From Eleginops maclovinus (lineage: Eukaryota; Chordata; Actinopteri; Perciformes; Eleginopidae), in the NCBI RefSeq assembly GCF_036324505.1, contig NC_086368.1, positions 1,364,001 through 1,428,000 on the forward strand: a stretch of 64,000 bases of DNA, written 5' to 3'. The notes below the pieces were generated by a model. It did no database searches. It saw nothing but the letters and a program-made list of their open reading frames with translations, and was not told the origin of the DNA. A program made the translations under genes and the position numbers. Shown in pieces: positions 23,898 to 34,688 of this stretch. Position 1 is the stretch's first letter. Each line of letters opens with the position of its first letter.

Positions 23898-25037
23898 TAA
23901 TGTACCAGATAGAGAGCGGGCTTCGCAAGGGTCATGGTGAGTCGGAAGTAATCGAGGCTGTGATAAGGGCCAATAGCCCAGGCTTAAAGCTGCGTGACAT
24001 GCTAGAAATAAAGACAGAGTTGACGCTGCCTCAGCCAAAGACAATATTAAAGGGGCATTACAAAGAAGATGACACGACAGATCTGTACCAAAAATGTATC
24101 AGCATGTCACAGGAGCCGAAATAATCAGCACAAGAGTTTTTGTTCAGAGCTATTGAACTAAAAGATTGCTGTTTACATTCAAGGACAGAGAGTCGGAGGA
24201 GCACTACAGTGCAGACCTTGTCAAGAAGAAGTTTTTAAGGTCAGTTGGTACAGGGCTGCTCAGTGACATAATAACATACCAGATTAAGCCATACCTGGAC
24301 GACATTGAGGTGGCAGATGAAACACTAATTGAAAGAGTAAATGAAGCAGCAAACCTTGAGGCAGAAAGAAAGAATAAGCTGAACCGTAACACTACCAAAA
24401 CACCCAGATTGGCTGAACTACAGACAACGAACAATAAGTGGGATAAGTCACCTGACCCCTCCACACAGAACCCACTGCAGGAGAATGCCAAAGACACCCC
24501 TAAGGAGAACACAAAGACAGCACAACCTCCACTAGAGCCTGTGAGGCACACTCTGGTAAGACTCTTACCAGAGTGTGAAGTCTGAAGCTCTCTTACCGTA
24601 AGAGAGCTTCAGACTGAGGTTGCTGAAATGAAACGCATGGTGTTAGCTTCCAGGAGCACTGGCAGGTCACAGAACTACAGGCAAGCTACATGGATCAACA
24701 GCATACGGAAAAGAGCGTGCAGGGACTGCCAGGACATAGAAGAGGAGGTGAACTTCGGCCACTGCTTCAAATGTAGACAGCTGGGACACATCCAGTGGAT
24801 GCAGAGCTCCACGCCAGGCGCAGTGAAACTTCCGAGGGTTGCTGCAGGGGGACCAGCAGTAATCCAGCAACAGCCATCAGAGTCCCACCGCTGCAACAAC
24901 TGTTTACAGGAGGAGGATGCAACCTGGAGACTTCTGACATGTGCAGGTTGTTCAACTATAGCCTATTGCTCCAGGTCATGTCAGAAGCATCGCTGGCCAG
25001 AACACAAACCTCTGTGTAAATCAGTATGTTTAGAGCT
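23898..25037 (+). pseudogene. Gypsy gag with degenerate CCHC knuckle and MYND zinc finger
   Basis: Structural protein remnant. The capsid-like part starts with YQIESGLRKGHGESEV (23898), breaks at a TAA (24122) and near 24165, and continues to about 24585. The nucleocapsid-like part at 24628-25037 contains CFKCRQLGHI, a zinc knuckle whose last Cys is lost. After it comes a full MYND pattern: CNNC, LTCAGC, AYCSRSCQKHRWPEH and KPLC at about 24888-25017. MYND domains bind short peptide ligands in other proteins; in a gag-type protein this is unusual. An inserted double palindrome at 24547-24615 disrupts the reading frame between the two parts. Confidence 0.7.
24547..24615. repeat. Two adjacent near-perfect palindromes inside gag
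   Basis: cacactctggtaag (24547-24560) faces cttaccagagtgtg (24564-24577) across three bases. agtctgaagctctcttac (24579-24596) faces gtaagagagcttcagact (24598-24615) across one base. Both arms are copies of the flanking sequence in reverse, as template switching would produce. Confidence 0.9.
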
Positions 25038-25046
25038 GTTTAGAGT

Positions 25047-25736
25047 ATGTTCAGAACCCAGAGATATAAAAACAACTTTCCAGACGCATGCAACGTTAAT
25101 GACCTCTCAGCAAAACAAGGTAAAATACTTATTAAACTAATTGGCAAACGAAAAATGGTAAAATGTACTTTGGATGACGTACCAGTGACAGCATTGTGGG
25201 ACACGGGTGCTCAAGCAGCAGTAATAAATGAACAATGGCGAGCTGAACACCTGCCAAACAGCATTATCAGACCTATAGATGAACTCTTAGGCCCAGAACC
25301 ACTGAGTGGACTTGCTACAAATAGAACAGAAATCCCATTGATGGGATGGATACCAGTAGAGTTCCAACTGAGCGGGTCAGAGACTTCTAGTGCTAGTCTA
25401 TTAGTGCCAGTTTTAGTGTCCAGTGATCAAAATGTGGGAGAAGACCCCGTAGTTGGCTTTAATGTAATAGAGAAAGTGATCAATAAACAATTAAAACAGC
25501 AGAAGGGCACAGCAGGAAGTGACAGCGCTACAACAGTTGTAATTGGTGCTTTTGAAATTGACTCTTATGCTGCACAAACTGTTATCCAGCTAATACATAC
25601 TCACCAAGCTACTTGTGAGGAGACCATAGTTAATACAGGCAAGGATAAGGTTGTGTTACACCCAGGTGATGTTACCAAGAGTGAAATGTCGCACACATGC
25701 AGACTGAAGAAGATACTGTCGTGCTGTTCAGCCTAA
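25047..25736 (+). pseudogene. Retropepsin-like aspartic protease region of the gypsy element
   Basis: Open for about 229 codons. VTALWDTGAQAAVI carries the DTGA active-site motif of retroviral-type aspartic proteases, followed by a flap-like region (GWIPVEFQL) and VVGFNVIEKVI. It would process the polyprotein. It overlaps the gag frame by a few bases in another phase, as in elements that use frameshifting. The linker to the reverse transcriptase (25740-25890) is broken by stops. Confidence 0.75.
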
Positions 25737-25890
25737 ATATGAACACCAGCTTACCTGAGGGATTGCACATCCAAGAAGTACTGTTCTCTATGAGAAGAGG
25801 TAACTCTGCCACTGTTCCCGTCTCAGTTATAAACACTACAGCACACAGTGTCACATAGGCCCCCGAGTTAGCCTGGGACCCATTGAGAGT

Positions 25891-26630
25891 GTGAAGGCTG
25901 TGTACCAAGCAGCTATAGAACTAGTTGCACAAGGACAGACACAACCAGGTCCCGACAAAGACACAGACTGCTCAGGTATAAACTGCCCCACTACTGACTG
26001 TGATGAAACCTGGGATCCCCCAGTGACATTAGATCACTTGACTAGTGACCAGCAAACCTTAGTAAGAGAAGTGCTAAGGGAGGAGTGTAAAGTATTTGCT
26101 CGGGATGAAAATGATGTAGGCTGCATACCCTCTCTGCGTATGCACATCACCCTAAAAGATCAGACACCTGTCCAAAAGACTTATATCAGTGTTCCCAAGC
26201 CATAACATCAGGAGGTAAAGGAATATTTACATGACTTGATTAATAAGGGCTGCAGCGCAACATCAAGGTCTCCTTACTCGTCACCTATAGTGTGTGTAAG
26301 AAAAAAATCTGGTGAACTGAGACTGTGCCAGATAGACATCCTATTCCTCGCTTACAAGATATGTTGGACAGCCTTACTGGGAGCTCATGGTTTTCCGTAC
26401 TTGATCAAGGCAAGGCCTACCACCAAGGCTTGGTAGATGAGGAAAGTCAGCTAACTGCCTTCATCACACCATGGGGCCTTTATCAGTGAGTGCTTACCTT
26501 GATGACAATTTAGTCCATAGCAAGTCCTTCGTTGACCACGTTAAGCATGTAAGAACAGTCCTGCGCCGATACCAGCAACATGGAGCCAGCCCCATCCCCT
26601 GTTCCTGCTTCACCACAAAGATATATGTGG
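25891..26630 (+). pseudogene. Gypsy reverse transcriptase, internally deleted
   Basis: The N-terminal part (25891-26205) ends at TAA 26203-26205. The next blocks, SRSPYSSPIVCVRKKSGELR and (frame-shifted) FSVLDQGKAYHQG and LTAFITPWGLY, are RT motifs. Directly after LYQ a stop precedes SAYLDDNLVHSKSF, the YxDD catalytic motif. The segment between, which should hold the fingers/palm motif with the NAP signature, is missing (about 90 codons' worth in relatives). It is therefore inactive. Confidence 0.75.
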
Positions 26631-26689
26631 CTAAAAAGGGGGAAGTAAAGAAAGGAAAACAAGGACAGTTGACCTCATCATCACCAGTT

Positions 26690-27115
26690 ACATGGACTGA
26701 AAAGCATCATCATGTTCTGAGCCACCTAGCGGACAAACTCTCCAATCCTCCAATCCTAGGCTTCCCAGACCTGAATGAACCATTTGTTTTGCACACTGAT
26801 GCTTCACAGGCAGGATTTGGAGCAGTGCTGTACCAACACAGTCGTGGCAAGCTGAAGGTGATTGCTTATGGATCCGGAACGCTCACCCCTCCAGAGAAAA
26901 ACTACAACCTGCACTCTGGTAAGCTGGAGTTTCTCGCACTGAAGTAGGCCATCTGCAAGCGTTTCAGAGACTATCTTTTTCATGAGCCCTCTTTTGTGGT
27001 ATATACTGATAATAATCCACTGAGGGACAAAGACGGGTAGCGTAGAGTTGGTAGATTTAATTTTCAAATAAAGTACAGGCCAGGTAAAGCAAATGCAGAT
27101 GCAGACGGCTTATCC
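26690..27115 (+). pseudogene. Gypsy RNase H region
   Basis: FVLHTDASQAGFGAVLYQ holds the first catalytic Asp; KNYNLHSGKLEFLALK, then TAG at 26945-26947, is the Glu-containing block. FHEPSFVVYTDNNPL follows in frame after the stop. It would degrade the RNA strand during reverse transcription. Confidence 0.75.
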
Positions 27116-27459
27116 AGAATGCCAGTTGATTTTGAAAGTTACATGAGCCAATGCACGCAGTTTCTATGTCAGGAAGAAGTAAGGGCATCAGGGCAGGGCA
27201 TTTTGGTGCATCAGGAAGAGAACAGCCCATTCCTGCACACAGTCTCTGTTAATGCTCTACAGACACAGATAGACAGCGAGAACCTGCTCAGTGCCGTACA
27301 GCCATTCTCCAGGGAGGAAATTAAAACTGCACAGCAACAACATGAGGGCAACATATATGGACACAAAGTGAAAAACAAGCGACCCACTGCACAACAGCTA
27401 AAATATGAGGGCCCAGAGTTTAAAGCTGTAGTCAGAGAGTAGAGTAGGCTTGAGATCAG

Positions 27460-28774
27460 AGAAGATGGAACTATGCACTGCAAAACTCACACAAAAAGCC
27501 AGCTTTTGCTACCAGATGTATACCGTCATCTTGTCTGAAAGAGCTCCACAACGAAATGGGACACTTGGGAACAGAAAGGACAGTAAACATGATCAGGGAA
27601 CGTTTCTTTTGGCCCAAAATGCAAAGACACATAGAACATTTTGTGACAAATGTGTTTGAGTGCCTTAAAACAAGAAAACAGACAAGCACTTGCACCTATG
27701 ATGAGTATCAAAACCTTACCCATTCCAGCTGGTCTTAGTTGATTTTTTTACATTAGAAAGAATGTAGAGGTGGTTATGAATATATATACTTGTCGTAATG
27801 GACCATTACACTCGGTTCGCACAGGCATATGTGACTACCAACAAATCAGCCAAAACTGTTGCAGACAAACTGTTTTAATGATATCTGTCTCAAGTTTGGT
27901 TTCCCAGAAAGACTGAATCATGATTTGTGGAGGGAATTTGGGAACAAGCTGTTTCACCACCTGAAAACACTGTCAAGTGTTTTCAGGTGGTTTTCAGTAT
28001 CATCCCCAAGGAAACGGACAGACAGAGAGATTTAACAGGACATTATTCTCAATGTTGAGAACACTTACTGAAGAACAGAAAAGTGACTGGAAAAATCCCC
28101 TCACTAAAGTCATACAAGTCTATAACTGCACAGCTAATGAAGCCACAGGCTATTCTCCATTCTTTCTCCTGTTTGGTATGCCGCCCAGACTGCCTGTAGA
28201 CCTGCTGTTTGGGATTGAAAATCAGGAGTGCGCAGGTTCCTACCAGGACTATGTGGAGAAGTAGTGAAAAAGGATGACTGAGGCTTATGACATCGCCTCC
28301 AGAAATGCTTCCAAGTCAGCTGATAGGGGAAAAAGACATTATGACAAGAAAATGTATGGCCCGACACTACAGGTTGGCAGTCATGTTCTGGTGAAAAATG
28401 TGGTGGAGAGGGGAGGACCAGGGAAAATCCGCTCTTACTGGGAAGACAACATTTATGTTGTTAAAAGTCAGAAAGGTGACACCAGTCCGGTGTTTGAAGT
28501 GGTACCTGAGAGTAGTGGAGGCAGGACAAGGATCATCCACAGAAATGTGTTGTTACCATGTGATTTCCTCCCAGCCACTGTTGATGGACACCAGACAACC
28601 ACCCGAAAAAGGAAAAGAAACAATTCCACAAACAGACACACATCTGTAGCTAAGCACGCTCAACAAACATATGTTGATAAGGAATCAGATGATGTTTTTC
28701 ATGATGTGACATTCACCTGGCCTTCAGCGGAACACCAAGGCTTGCCTGCACTTAACCCCTTCTTCAAGAGGTAA
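27460..28774 (+). pseudogene. Gypsy integrase region
   Basis: The zinc-binding HHCC-type region (GHLGTERTVNMIRERFFW, then FVTNVFECLKTRK) is at 27556-27680. The catalytic core is fragmentary: LVDFFT near 27735, then a palindromic insertion at 27956-27991, then YHPQGNGQTERFNRTLFSML with the catalytic Glu block (about 28000). The C-terminal part 28274-28774 includes GSHVLVKN, a chromo/SH3-like GPY-type region. It is broken by frame changes and by TAG at 28262-28264. Confidence 0.75.
27956..27991. repeat. Palindrome inside the gypsy integrase
   Basis: accacctgaaaacact faces agtgttttcaggtggt across gtca. The right arm replaces sequence expected to encode the core before YHPQGNGQ. Confidence 0.9.
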
Positions 28775-29239
28775 AGACTGTCTCAGGAATGAGGGAGCCA
28801 CTGCAAAGCAGAGAGGAGGAACAAGAAGAGCAGGTCGACACAGTGACATCTGAGGAAGGTGAGGAGGATGTTGTTACAACAGCTACAGAGAGCTCCGAGG
28901 AGGAACTAGTGGAAGAGTCAGAGCAAAGGACAATGTATCCAAGAAGACAAAGAAAGCAGCCTCAGACTCTGACTTATGCCACACTTGGCCAGCGTAGTTT
29001 CACAGGGAGAGCAGTTTCCACCAAAGAGATAGCTTTAAATGGCTACTGGCGGCCCTGGTAATGGACTCAGAAATAAATAATAAGGTGTGGAAAAAGTTTA
29101 AAGATGCTCTCTGCCTATTTGGAAATGTACCTAAAGTGATTTGTGTTAATGTAATATTTGAGAACATAGAGATTGTTGGCTGAACTTTATGTTTTGTGTG
29201 GATTGGGTTCCGGAAACGATTTAAAAAGAAAATAGATGA

Positions 29240-29480
29240 TCCATTCAACTGTATGGACTCATGGGTTTGTAATATGCATTAGAAATGAAAATGTTTGGGC
29301 ATTAAACTGATAAAATCAGGAGTATTCACAACTGCAGTGCACGGCAGCTTGTGTATGTCAATAAGAAATATTTAATTCAAGGTAGCCATTCTGATTTCTT
29401 ACTACCCATGTATTTGTTTAAGGTTAGTACTGTAGGTGTAAGGTAAATTGTCGAGACAACATTTTGTAAGTGGGGGAGAG
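29240..29480. other. Non-coding stretch before the 3' LTR
   Basis: Follows the acidic C-terminal open frame (28789-29061, Glu-rich, ending in PWW-like residues) of the gypsy element and ends in the polypurine tract at 29470-29480. No other feature seen. Confidence 0.4.
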
Positions 29481-29770
29481 TGTGACGACATAATTCACTA
29501 AAGTTGCATGGATTTGTTTATGTTTATTATGCTAAGAAAAGTTGCATAATTGTTATACTATCATTGCATGTTGTTTTATTTTCACATAAATGGCACAGGT
29601 AGTTTCCACCACCACAGGGTTGCGCTGGAGAGTGCAGTTGAAAAGGAGCGGAAGAAGAGTTTCTCTTCTTCAGTTGTTTTTGCGTTGACGCAGTTGTACA
29701 AAAAAATAAAATAAAGTTGACTCAAGATAGAAAAGACAAGTGAAGTCCGCTTCATTATTGAAGTGCAACA
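29481..29770 (+). repeat. 3' LTR of the gypsy element
   Basis: Begins tgtgacgaca right after the purine tract gtgggggagag and ends near tgcaaca. An aataaaataaa signal occurs at 29703-29715. The exact end is uncertain because no second LTR exists for comparison. Confidence 0.65.
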
Positions 29771-30019
29771 CGATGCAGCGGGTCTGGCTTCTTGTTTACA
29801 TGTGACGTCGCGACACGCAGCTGTACGGGTGGTTGAAAACCTCCGGAACAGATTTACACTGAATTGACCCTGATCTCGTTCTGCACTAATTGTCTTGTGG
29901 CGTGGAGCTCAAGAGTCTGCTTTTCTAGTTGGGTTCCCCACCATTTGTGGGATTTCAAATATGTCACTGCTTTTGGCTGTTCTATCCCTTTTAATTTGGA
30001 GCAGCACCCGATGGGGCCG

Positions 30020-31477
30020 AAAAATCCCGTCCATCTCTCTCAATTAAATATCAGAGAGGAGTTGCTTGAGATTTGTACTTTGCCACGGATCACAGGTCGC
30101 CACATTGCAAGCGCGATCAAAGATGTGCTGAGTCATCTAAGCATAGAGATTGCTGACTGTCGAGGCCAGGGGTACGATGGCGCCAGCAATATGAGCAGCG
30201 AAAATGTTGGCGTTCAAGCTTTGATAAAAAAGGATGCGCCTAAGGCAGTTTATATGCACTGCAATGGGCATTGCTTGAACCTTGTCATTGCACGCTCTTG
30301 TGCTCTTCCAGTTGTGCGCAACATGATTGATAAGATGAAGTACATCGTCATGTTCTTCACCTGCAGCCCGAAGAGGGAACACCTTCTCAAAGAGGTTGTA
30401 GATAAGGAGGCACATTCTACCGGAAAGCGGAAGCCCCTGATTGACCTCAGCCGCACAAGATGGGCAGCACGGCATGATGCCTACAGTCACTTCTACAGTG
30501 CCTTTGTCTTCATTATTAAGGCTCTGGAAGTCATGGCACAGGGTCTCCATACAGAGGAGTACAGTGAAGATGTCACCAGTGGATGGGAGGGCAAGTACAA
30601 AGCAGAGGCCTATGGTCTCTTGAGTGGGCTACAAAACTTTGGATTCATCCTCACATTCCTCACCGTATACCAAGTTTTATCCCACCTGGCGGGCATCACG
30701 GTGAAACTGCAAAGCACCTCACTCGACATCATCGAGGCATTTAGCATGGTTGATGAGGTGAAGTCTGTCTACAAGGAGCTCCGCGAGACCATCGACGACG
30801 GCTTCAATCAAATCTACGAACAAGCAGTTAGGATGGCTGCTCAGGTCAACGTGGAACCAACCCAGCCGAGAGCAGCTGGAAGGCAGAAACACAGGGAAAA
30901 TGTACCCGCTGAAGGAGTGAAGGAGTACTATCTCCGGAACATGACGATACCCTTCTTAGACCATGTCATTTCAGAGTTTGAGTCCAGATTTAGTCCCCTC
31001 TCTGTGACCGCATCAAGGCTCATGGGCCTAATTCCATCTGTCCAGTGCAACTCAGATGTAACGGTGGACATCTCTGAAGCAGTCGCTCTGTACCAAGATG
31101 ACTTGCCATCACCAGAGGTCATTGACCAGGAGCTGAAACGGTGGAAGTTGAAGTGGCAGGTCAAAGCATTACACCAAAGACCAAGCTCATGTGCCTCAGC
31201 TATCAAAGAGTGTGATGAGATGATGTATCCGAACATCTTCAAACTCCTGAAAATTGCATGCACCTTGCCAGTGACCTCCTGCGAATGTGAGAGGTCTGCC
31301 AGTGTTCTCCGGAGACTCAACACATTCATGCGGAGCAGCATGGGAGAGGACCGCATGTCATCCTTGGCTCTCATCCATACCCACTACGACATGGCTCTGG
31401 ATCTGGATGAAGCTGTCGATCTATACTCAAAAATGCACCCAAGACGATTGGAGCTGATGAGCGTTCTGATGCAATAG
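30020..31477 (+). pseudogene. THAP12/PRKRIR-like hAT transposase, N-terminus missing
   Basis: An open frame runs from about 29864, but the family match begins near 30050 (LLEICTLPRITGRHIASAI), preceded by atatcag, a possible splice acceptor. Conserved hAT blocks: GQGYDGASNMSS (second Asp region), HCNGHCLNLVIARSCALP, LSRTRWAARHDAY, and at the end ACTLPVTSCECERSASVLRR with LALIHTHYDM. These resemble the 52-kDa repressor of the protein-kinase inhibitor (THAP12) type. The THAP or TTF-like DNA-binding N-terminus is not encoded here. The remaining 480 or so codons have no stop, so loss is by truncation rather than point decay. Confidence 0.75.
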
Positions 31478-31854
31478 AAGCCATAGAAGAAGAAGAGGGA
31501 GACATGGGGGGTGGGTCATTTCACGTGAAATCAGACACTTTGGGGCCCAACCGACACAGATTTTAATCAAACTTTGTGTGCCTTCTTAGTGGTAAGGTAG
31601 AACCCCAGAACTGCATTTGCATGAATCTGGCACTAATATAAGGGAGAAATGGACTAAGAATGTTTTAAGTAAGAGGGTAGGGCACTACACATTCAACCTT
31701 GATTATGTCAATTTAAATTACAAAGAGATGGTTTTGATGCTGTTTGAAAGCTCTTTTCTGGAACACTTCAATTTATATCATTATTAATTCATGTTTAAGT
31801 TTTAATGACCATACCGATAGTGTACTTCATGAAGTAATTCTTATCTATTTATGT

Positions 31855-32180
31855 CAACAGTGGAGAGATAGACAATAAAGGACAGCAACAACAGACAGAC
31901 AGAACAACAACAGAGACAGACAATGGAGGGCAGCAACAGACAGGCAATGGAAGAAAGCAACAGACAACTGAGGTGAGCAACAGAGACAGACAATCACAGA
32001 TGTAGGAAGTTTGAGTAACACTTACATTTATATCAAATTCTTCATTCTTGTTAAAGTTTTAATGACTATAGAGATAGCTCAATTGAAGCAATTCATGTCC
32101 ATTTATGTTAACAGTGGGGAGCAACAGACAAAAAATGAAGGACAGCAACAACAGACTCACAACAAACTTGACGATGAATA
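31855..32180. repeat. CAACAGA-rich degenerate repeat
   Basis: agcaacaacagacagacag, caacagagacagacaatgg and related units recur at 31860-31995 and 32110-32165. The flanking block ttaaagttttaatgac also recurs (31796 and 32051), so a segment of about 250 bp is duplicated within the hAT 3' region. Confidence 0.6.
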
Positions 32181-32309
32181 AAATATGTCTAAATTAAAAG
32201 ATTTGAAGTGTGCTGGTGTATTTAGGGGGCATTGGAGTAGGGAGCCAAATGAAGTCCACTTTCGGGGGGAAAAGATCCCCCTCCCACCACAATGCTGGCT
32301 ACGGGCCTG

Positions 32310-32820
32310 GTTTTACCAGGCTGGGGAACGTGCTCCCCTTGCAGTCTGCTTATGTTGAGTCCACTCCCTCTGACCCTGTCTCCCGCATCTGTCAAGTGCG
32401 CATCTGTGGACTTTGCCTGTCTGACTAGCCTCATGGCTCTAGAAGACAACTTCATTATTTTTTCGAGCCATGTTCAAGATTTTGTGTTAGGTTTAAACAC
32501 CAAGAGAGAGCCGTTAACAAAAATCCACCTGGGCCTGTCTATAGGTGTCTAATTGTACTCTTATTGTTGATTTCAGCTAATGTGCAACCTTACCCTGGAC
32601 CAGATTCTTGTGTTGATTTTAACACCCCCTTTTAATTTTAAATCTAGGTCTAGTCTTGGTCTCATCCATTTGAAGTTTGATTGCTAAAATGGATATGATT
32701 CGTATTTGGGCACTTTCAACCGATGCTGATATAATAGTGATATCTGAAACTTTGCTAACCAAATTAACTCATAACAAGGATATATGCATTGGTGGTTACT
32801 GAAGGATAATATTGAATTAT
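32310..32820 (+). mobile_element. Non-LTR retrotransposon fragment, endonuclease N-terminus
   Basis: Broken frames encode a PGPD-containing stretch near 32600 and, around 32690-32790, KMDMIRIWALSTDADIIVIS ETLLT, the start of an apurinic-type endonuclease of L2/Rex1-like LINEs. Stops and frame changes are frequent, and the element stops near 32810. Confidence 0.55.
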
Positions 32821-32875
32821 TATTGATTGTCCATAAAGACATGTTTATGTATAAATGCTACCAGAGAGGGTTTCA

Positions 32876-33497
32876 AACTATGAAGAGAAGTGAGCTTCAT
32901 GACAAAGTTAAAGGTGAGCTAAAAGCATAAGAAAGGAACTGCATTCTGCTACTTTATTCACAGTGAATACTAACTACACATTCCAGAATTGTTGGAGGAG
33001 GCAGAGAGGCCCAAGAGAGGAACAGTAGAATTAAATGACAGGAGAGTTATGGCAAGGGTAGTAAGAATCAGGAGACAGGATACAGACCTGGAGAAATCGT
33101 GGATGGCTGCGGAGGACCTCTGCTCGTCCTCCAACCAGAAACCAACACGTATCACACTCATGTCTCATTGACCCTAGGGATAGTCATATTAGTGATATGT
33201 GGATGTTGCTGCATCCGCACTCTGACCGAGATATTGATAACCACAGCCCTGGCCAAACAAACTGTTCACGGTGACCCACCCCCTCATCAAATGCCCCTGT
33301 TGGTACAGGACGATGATAGAGAACCAGAGGAAGACTTAGAATCACTGAACCCACATTAAGTACACCCCTGGAGTGATCCTCCTCACCGACTTTCCTCCAT
33401 GGGCTCTAGCCCATCTCCAACCCCCCCTTTAAACTATGAAGAGAAGTGAGCTTCATGACAGAGTTAAAGGTGAGCTAAAAACATAAGAAAGGAACTA
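32876..33497 (+). mobile_element. Endogenous retrovirus relic, envelope region, with direct-repeat edges
   Basis: The segment is bounded by two 65-bp direct repeats starting ctatgaagagaagtgagctt (32878-32940 and 33434-33497). The open frame 33099-33359 encodes a short protein with one strongly hydrophobic, Cys-rich membrane segment and an acidic, Pro-containing tail, the shape of the membrane-proximal end of a retroviral envelope protein. Upstream and surface parts are absent and the frame changes near 33090. A second, antisense copy of the 32920-33150 part surrounds the IS3EU element (42885-43029 and 58449-58580). It is a relic with no capacity for infection. Confidence 0.5.
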
Positions 33498-34143
33498 ACC
33501 AAGTAACAAACTTTGTGGCTGAGTTTTTCAAATGTTTTCTTTTTACATTTTTTTCCTAAAATTACCTGTAAGAAATACATAGTAATTGTTTTAAATGTTT
33601 ACCTCCCATATCTGAAATATGCAATGTTTTGTACACAGTAATTTGATTTAACCAAATAACACAACAAAATCACAAATGAGGCAATACATGTCTCATACAT
33701 CCAAATTATATACCTGCAAACCAAGGAATTATGGAATGAAAGATTACATGTTAAAGTTATTTAAAGTCTGTGTCCTTAGAAAGTTAATTACATGCATGCA
33801 TCAAGCCTGCATCCTTTGTTTAAAGTCTAAAAGAAGGAAGGGGGGGGGGGGGGGTGGAGCACTAAGTCACATGGGTTTGTGTACTTAATGGCAAAGTTCC
33901 TTTTCACTTTACAGGGACTCCTGCTTGGTTCTCACTGCAGAGCAGGACATAAAAGGTCCCCTATTATGCAGTCTTTTATACATAAATATGTGTACCCAGT
34001 GTGTAAGGAGACTCACAAAGTGTCAGAAAATACAGCCTGCTCTCTTTTCCTCCTTACCCACATCTCTAAAAACGGGGGTACAAACAAGCTGATCCAGATT
34101 TGCTGCCGATATGATGTCATAACCGAAATGTGGGCTGGCTTTA
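33498..34143. other. Unassigned interval with poly-G and a common teleost non-coding repeat
   Basis: A G-run at 33840-33854. From about 33940 to 34140, gacataaaaggtcccctatt and the following text resemble an abundant teleost non-coding repeat; the complementary signature gcataataggagacctat is at 37965. No coding sequence seen. Confidence 0.35.
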
Positions 34144-34179
34144 TTATTATTAATAATAATAATAATAATAATAATAATC
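34144..34179. repeat. (TTA)/(TAA)n microsatellite
   Basis: Short TTA then TAA run of about 12 units. Confidence 0.9.
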
Positions 34180-34688
34180 TCCAGGGTTTAGCTGGGAACC
34201 CCGGAGAGGACCCCATTGCAATAGTCCAATCGGGATGTGATGAAGGAATGTATGAGCGTTTCTGCCACTGAGTCGGAGGGTGAAGGCCGGAGTCGGGAGA
34301 TGTTTTGAAGAGGATAGAAAGCAGATTTAGTGACCGATTTGATGACAGCCTGGAAGGAGAGGGTTGTGTCCAGGATGACCCCCAGATTGCGGACTTCATG
34401 GGATGGAAAGATGGAGGAAAAGCAGATCTCCAACCTTCCGGAGTTGTGACTTGGGAGCCACAACCATGAGCTCTGTTTTTGTGCTGTTAAATTTGAGTAG
34501 GTTTGACGACATCAAATTTTTGATGTCCTGTAGGCAGTTGAAAAGGGATTGGGGGGGGAGTTGAGTGGATGGTTTTGTGCAAATAGAGCTGTGTGTCATC
34601 AGCGTATGAATGGAAGTTGAGATCATGCTGGCGGATGATTTGACCAAGTGGGAGAATAAAGATGGTGAAGAGGAGGGGTCCAAGTACA

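Larger units (their letters stand above)
23876..29770 (+). mobile_element. Ty3/gypsy-type LTR retrotransposon, 5' LTR missing, many lesions
   Basis: Gag, protease, reverse transcriptase, RNase H and integrase follow in that order (the gypsy arrangement) and end in a polypurine tract and 3' LTR. No 5' LTR or primer-binding site was found before 23876. The element has stops and frame changes throughout, an internal deletion in the reverse transcriptase, and two places with templated inverted insertions. It cannot be autonomous. Confidence 0.85.
30020..32309 (+). mobile_element. hAT transposon, THAP12-like type, 5' part missing
   Basis: Contains the C-terminal part of a transposase and a right terminus: ggctacgggcctg (32297-32309) is the complement of caggcccgtagcc, a typical hAT end. 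The left end and N-terminal exons are absent. The adjoining 8 bases gttttacc would be the target duplicate, but the left partner is not present. Confidence 0.65.

Noticed and set aside
23800..23900. 5' LTR of the gypsy element
   Set aside because: No sequence before 23876 resembles 29481-29770.
29864..30019. N-terminus of the THAP12-like transposase
   Set aside because: The first 50 or so codons match no hAT block, lack an ATG, and end before a possible splice acceptor.
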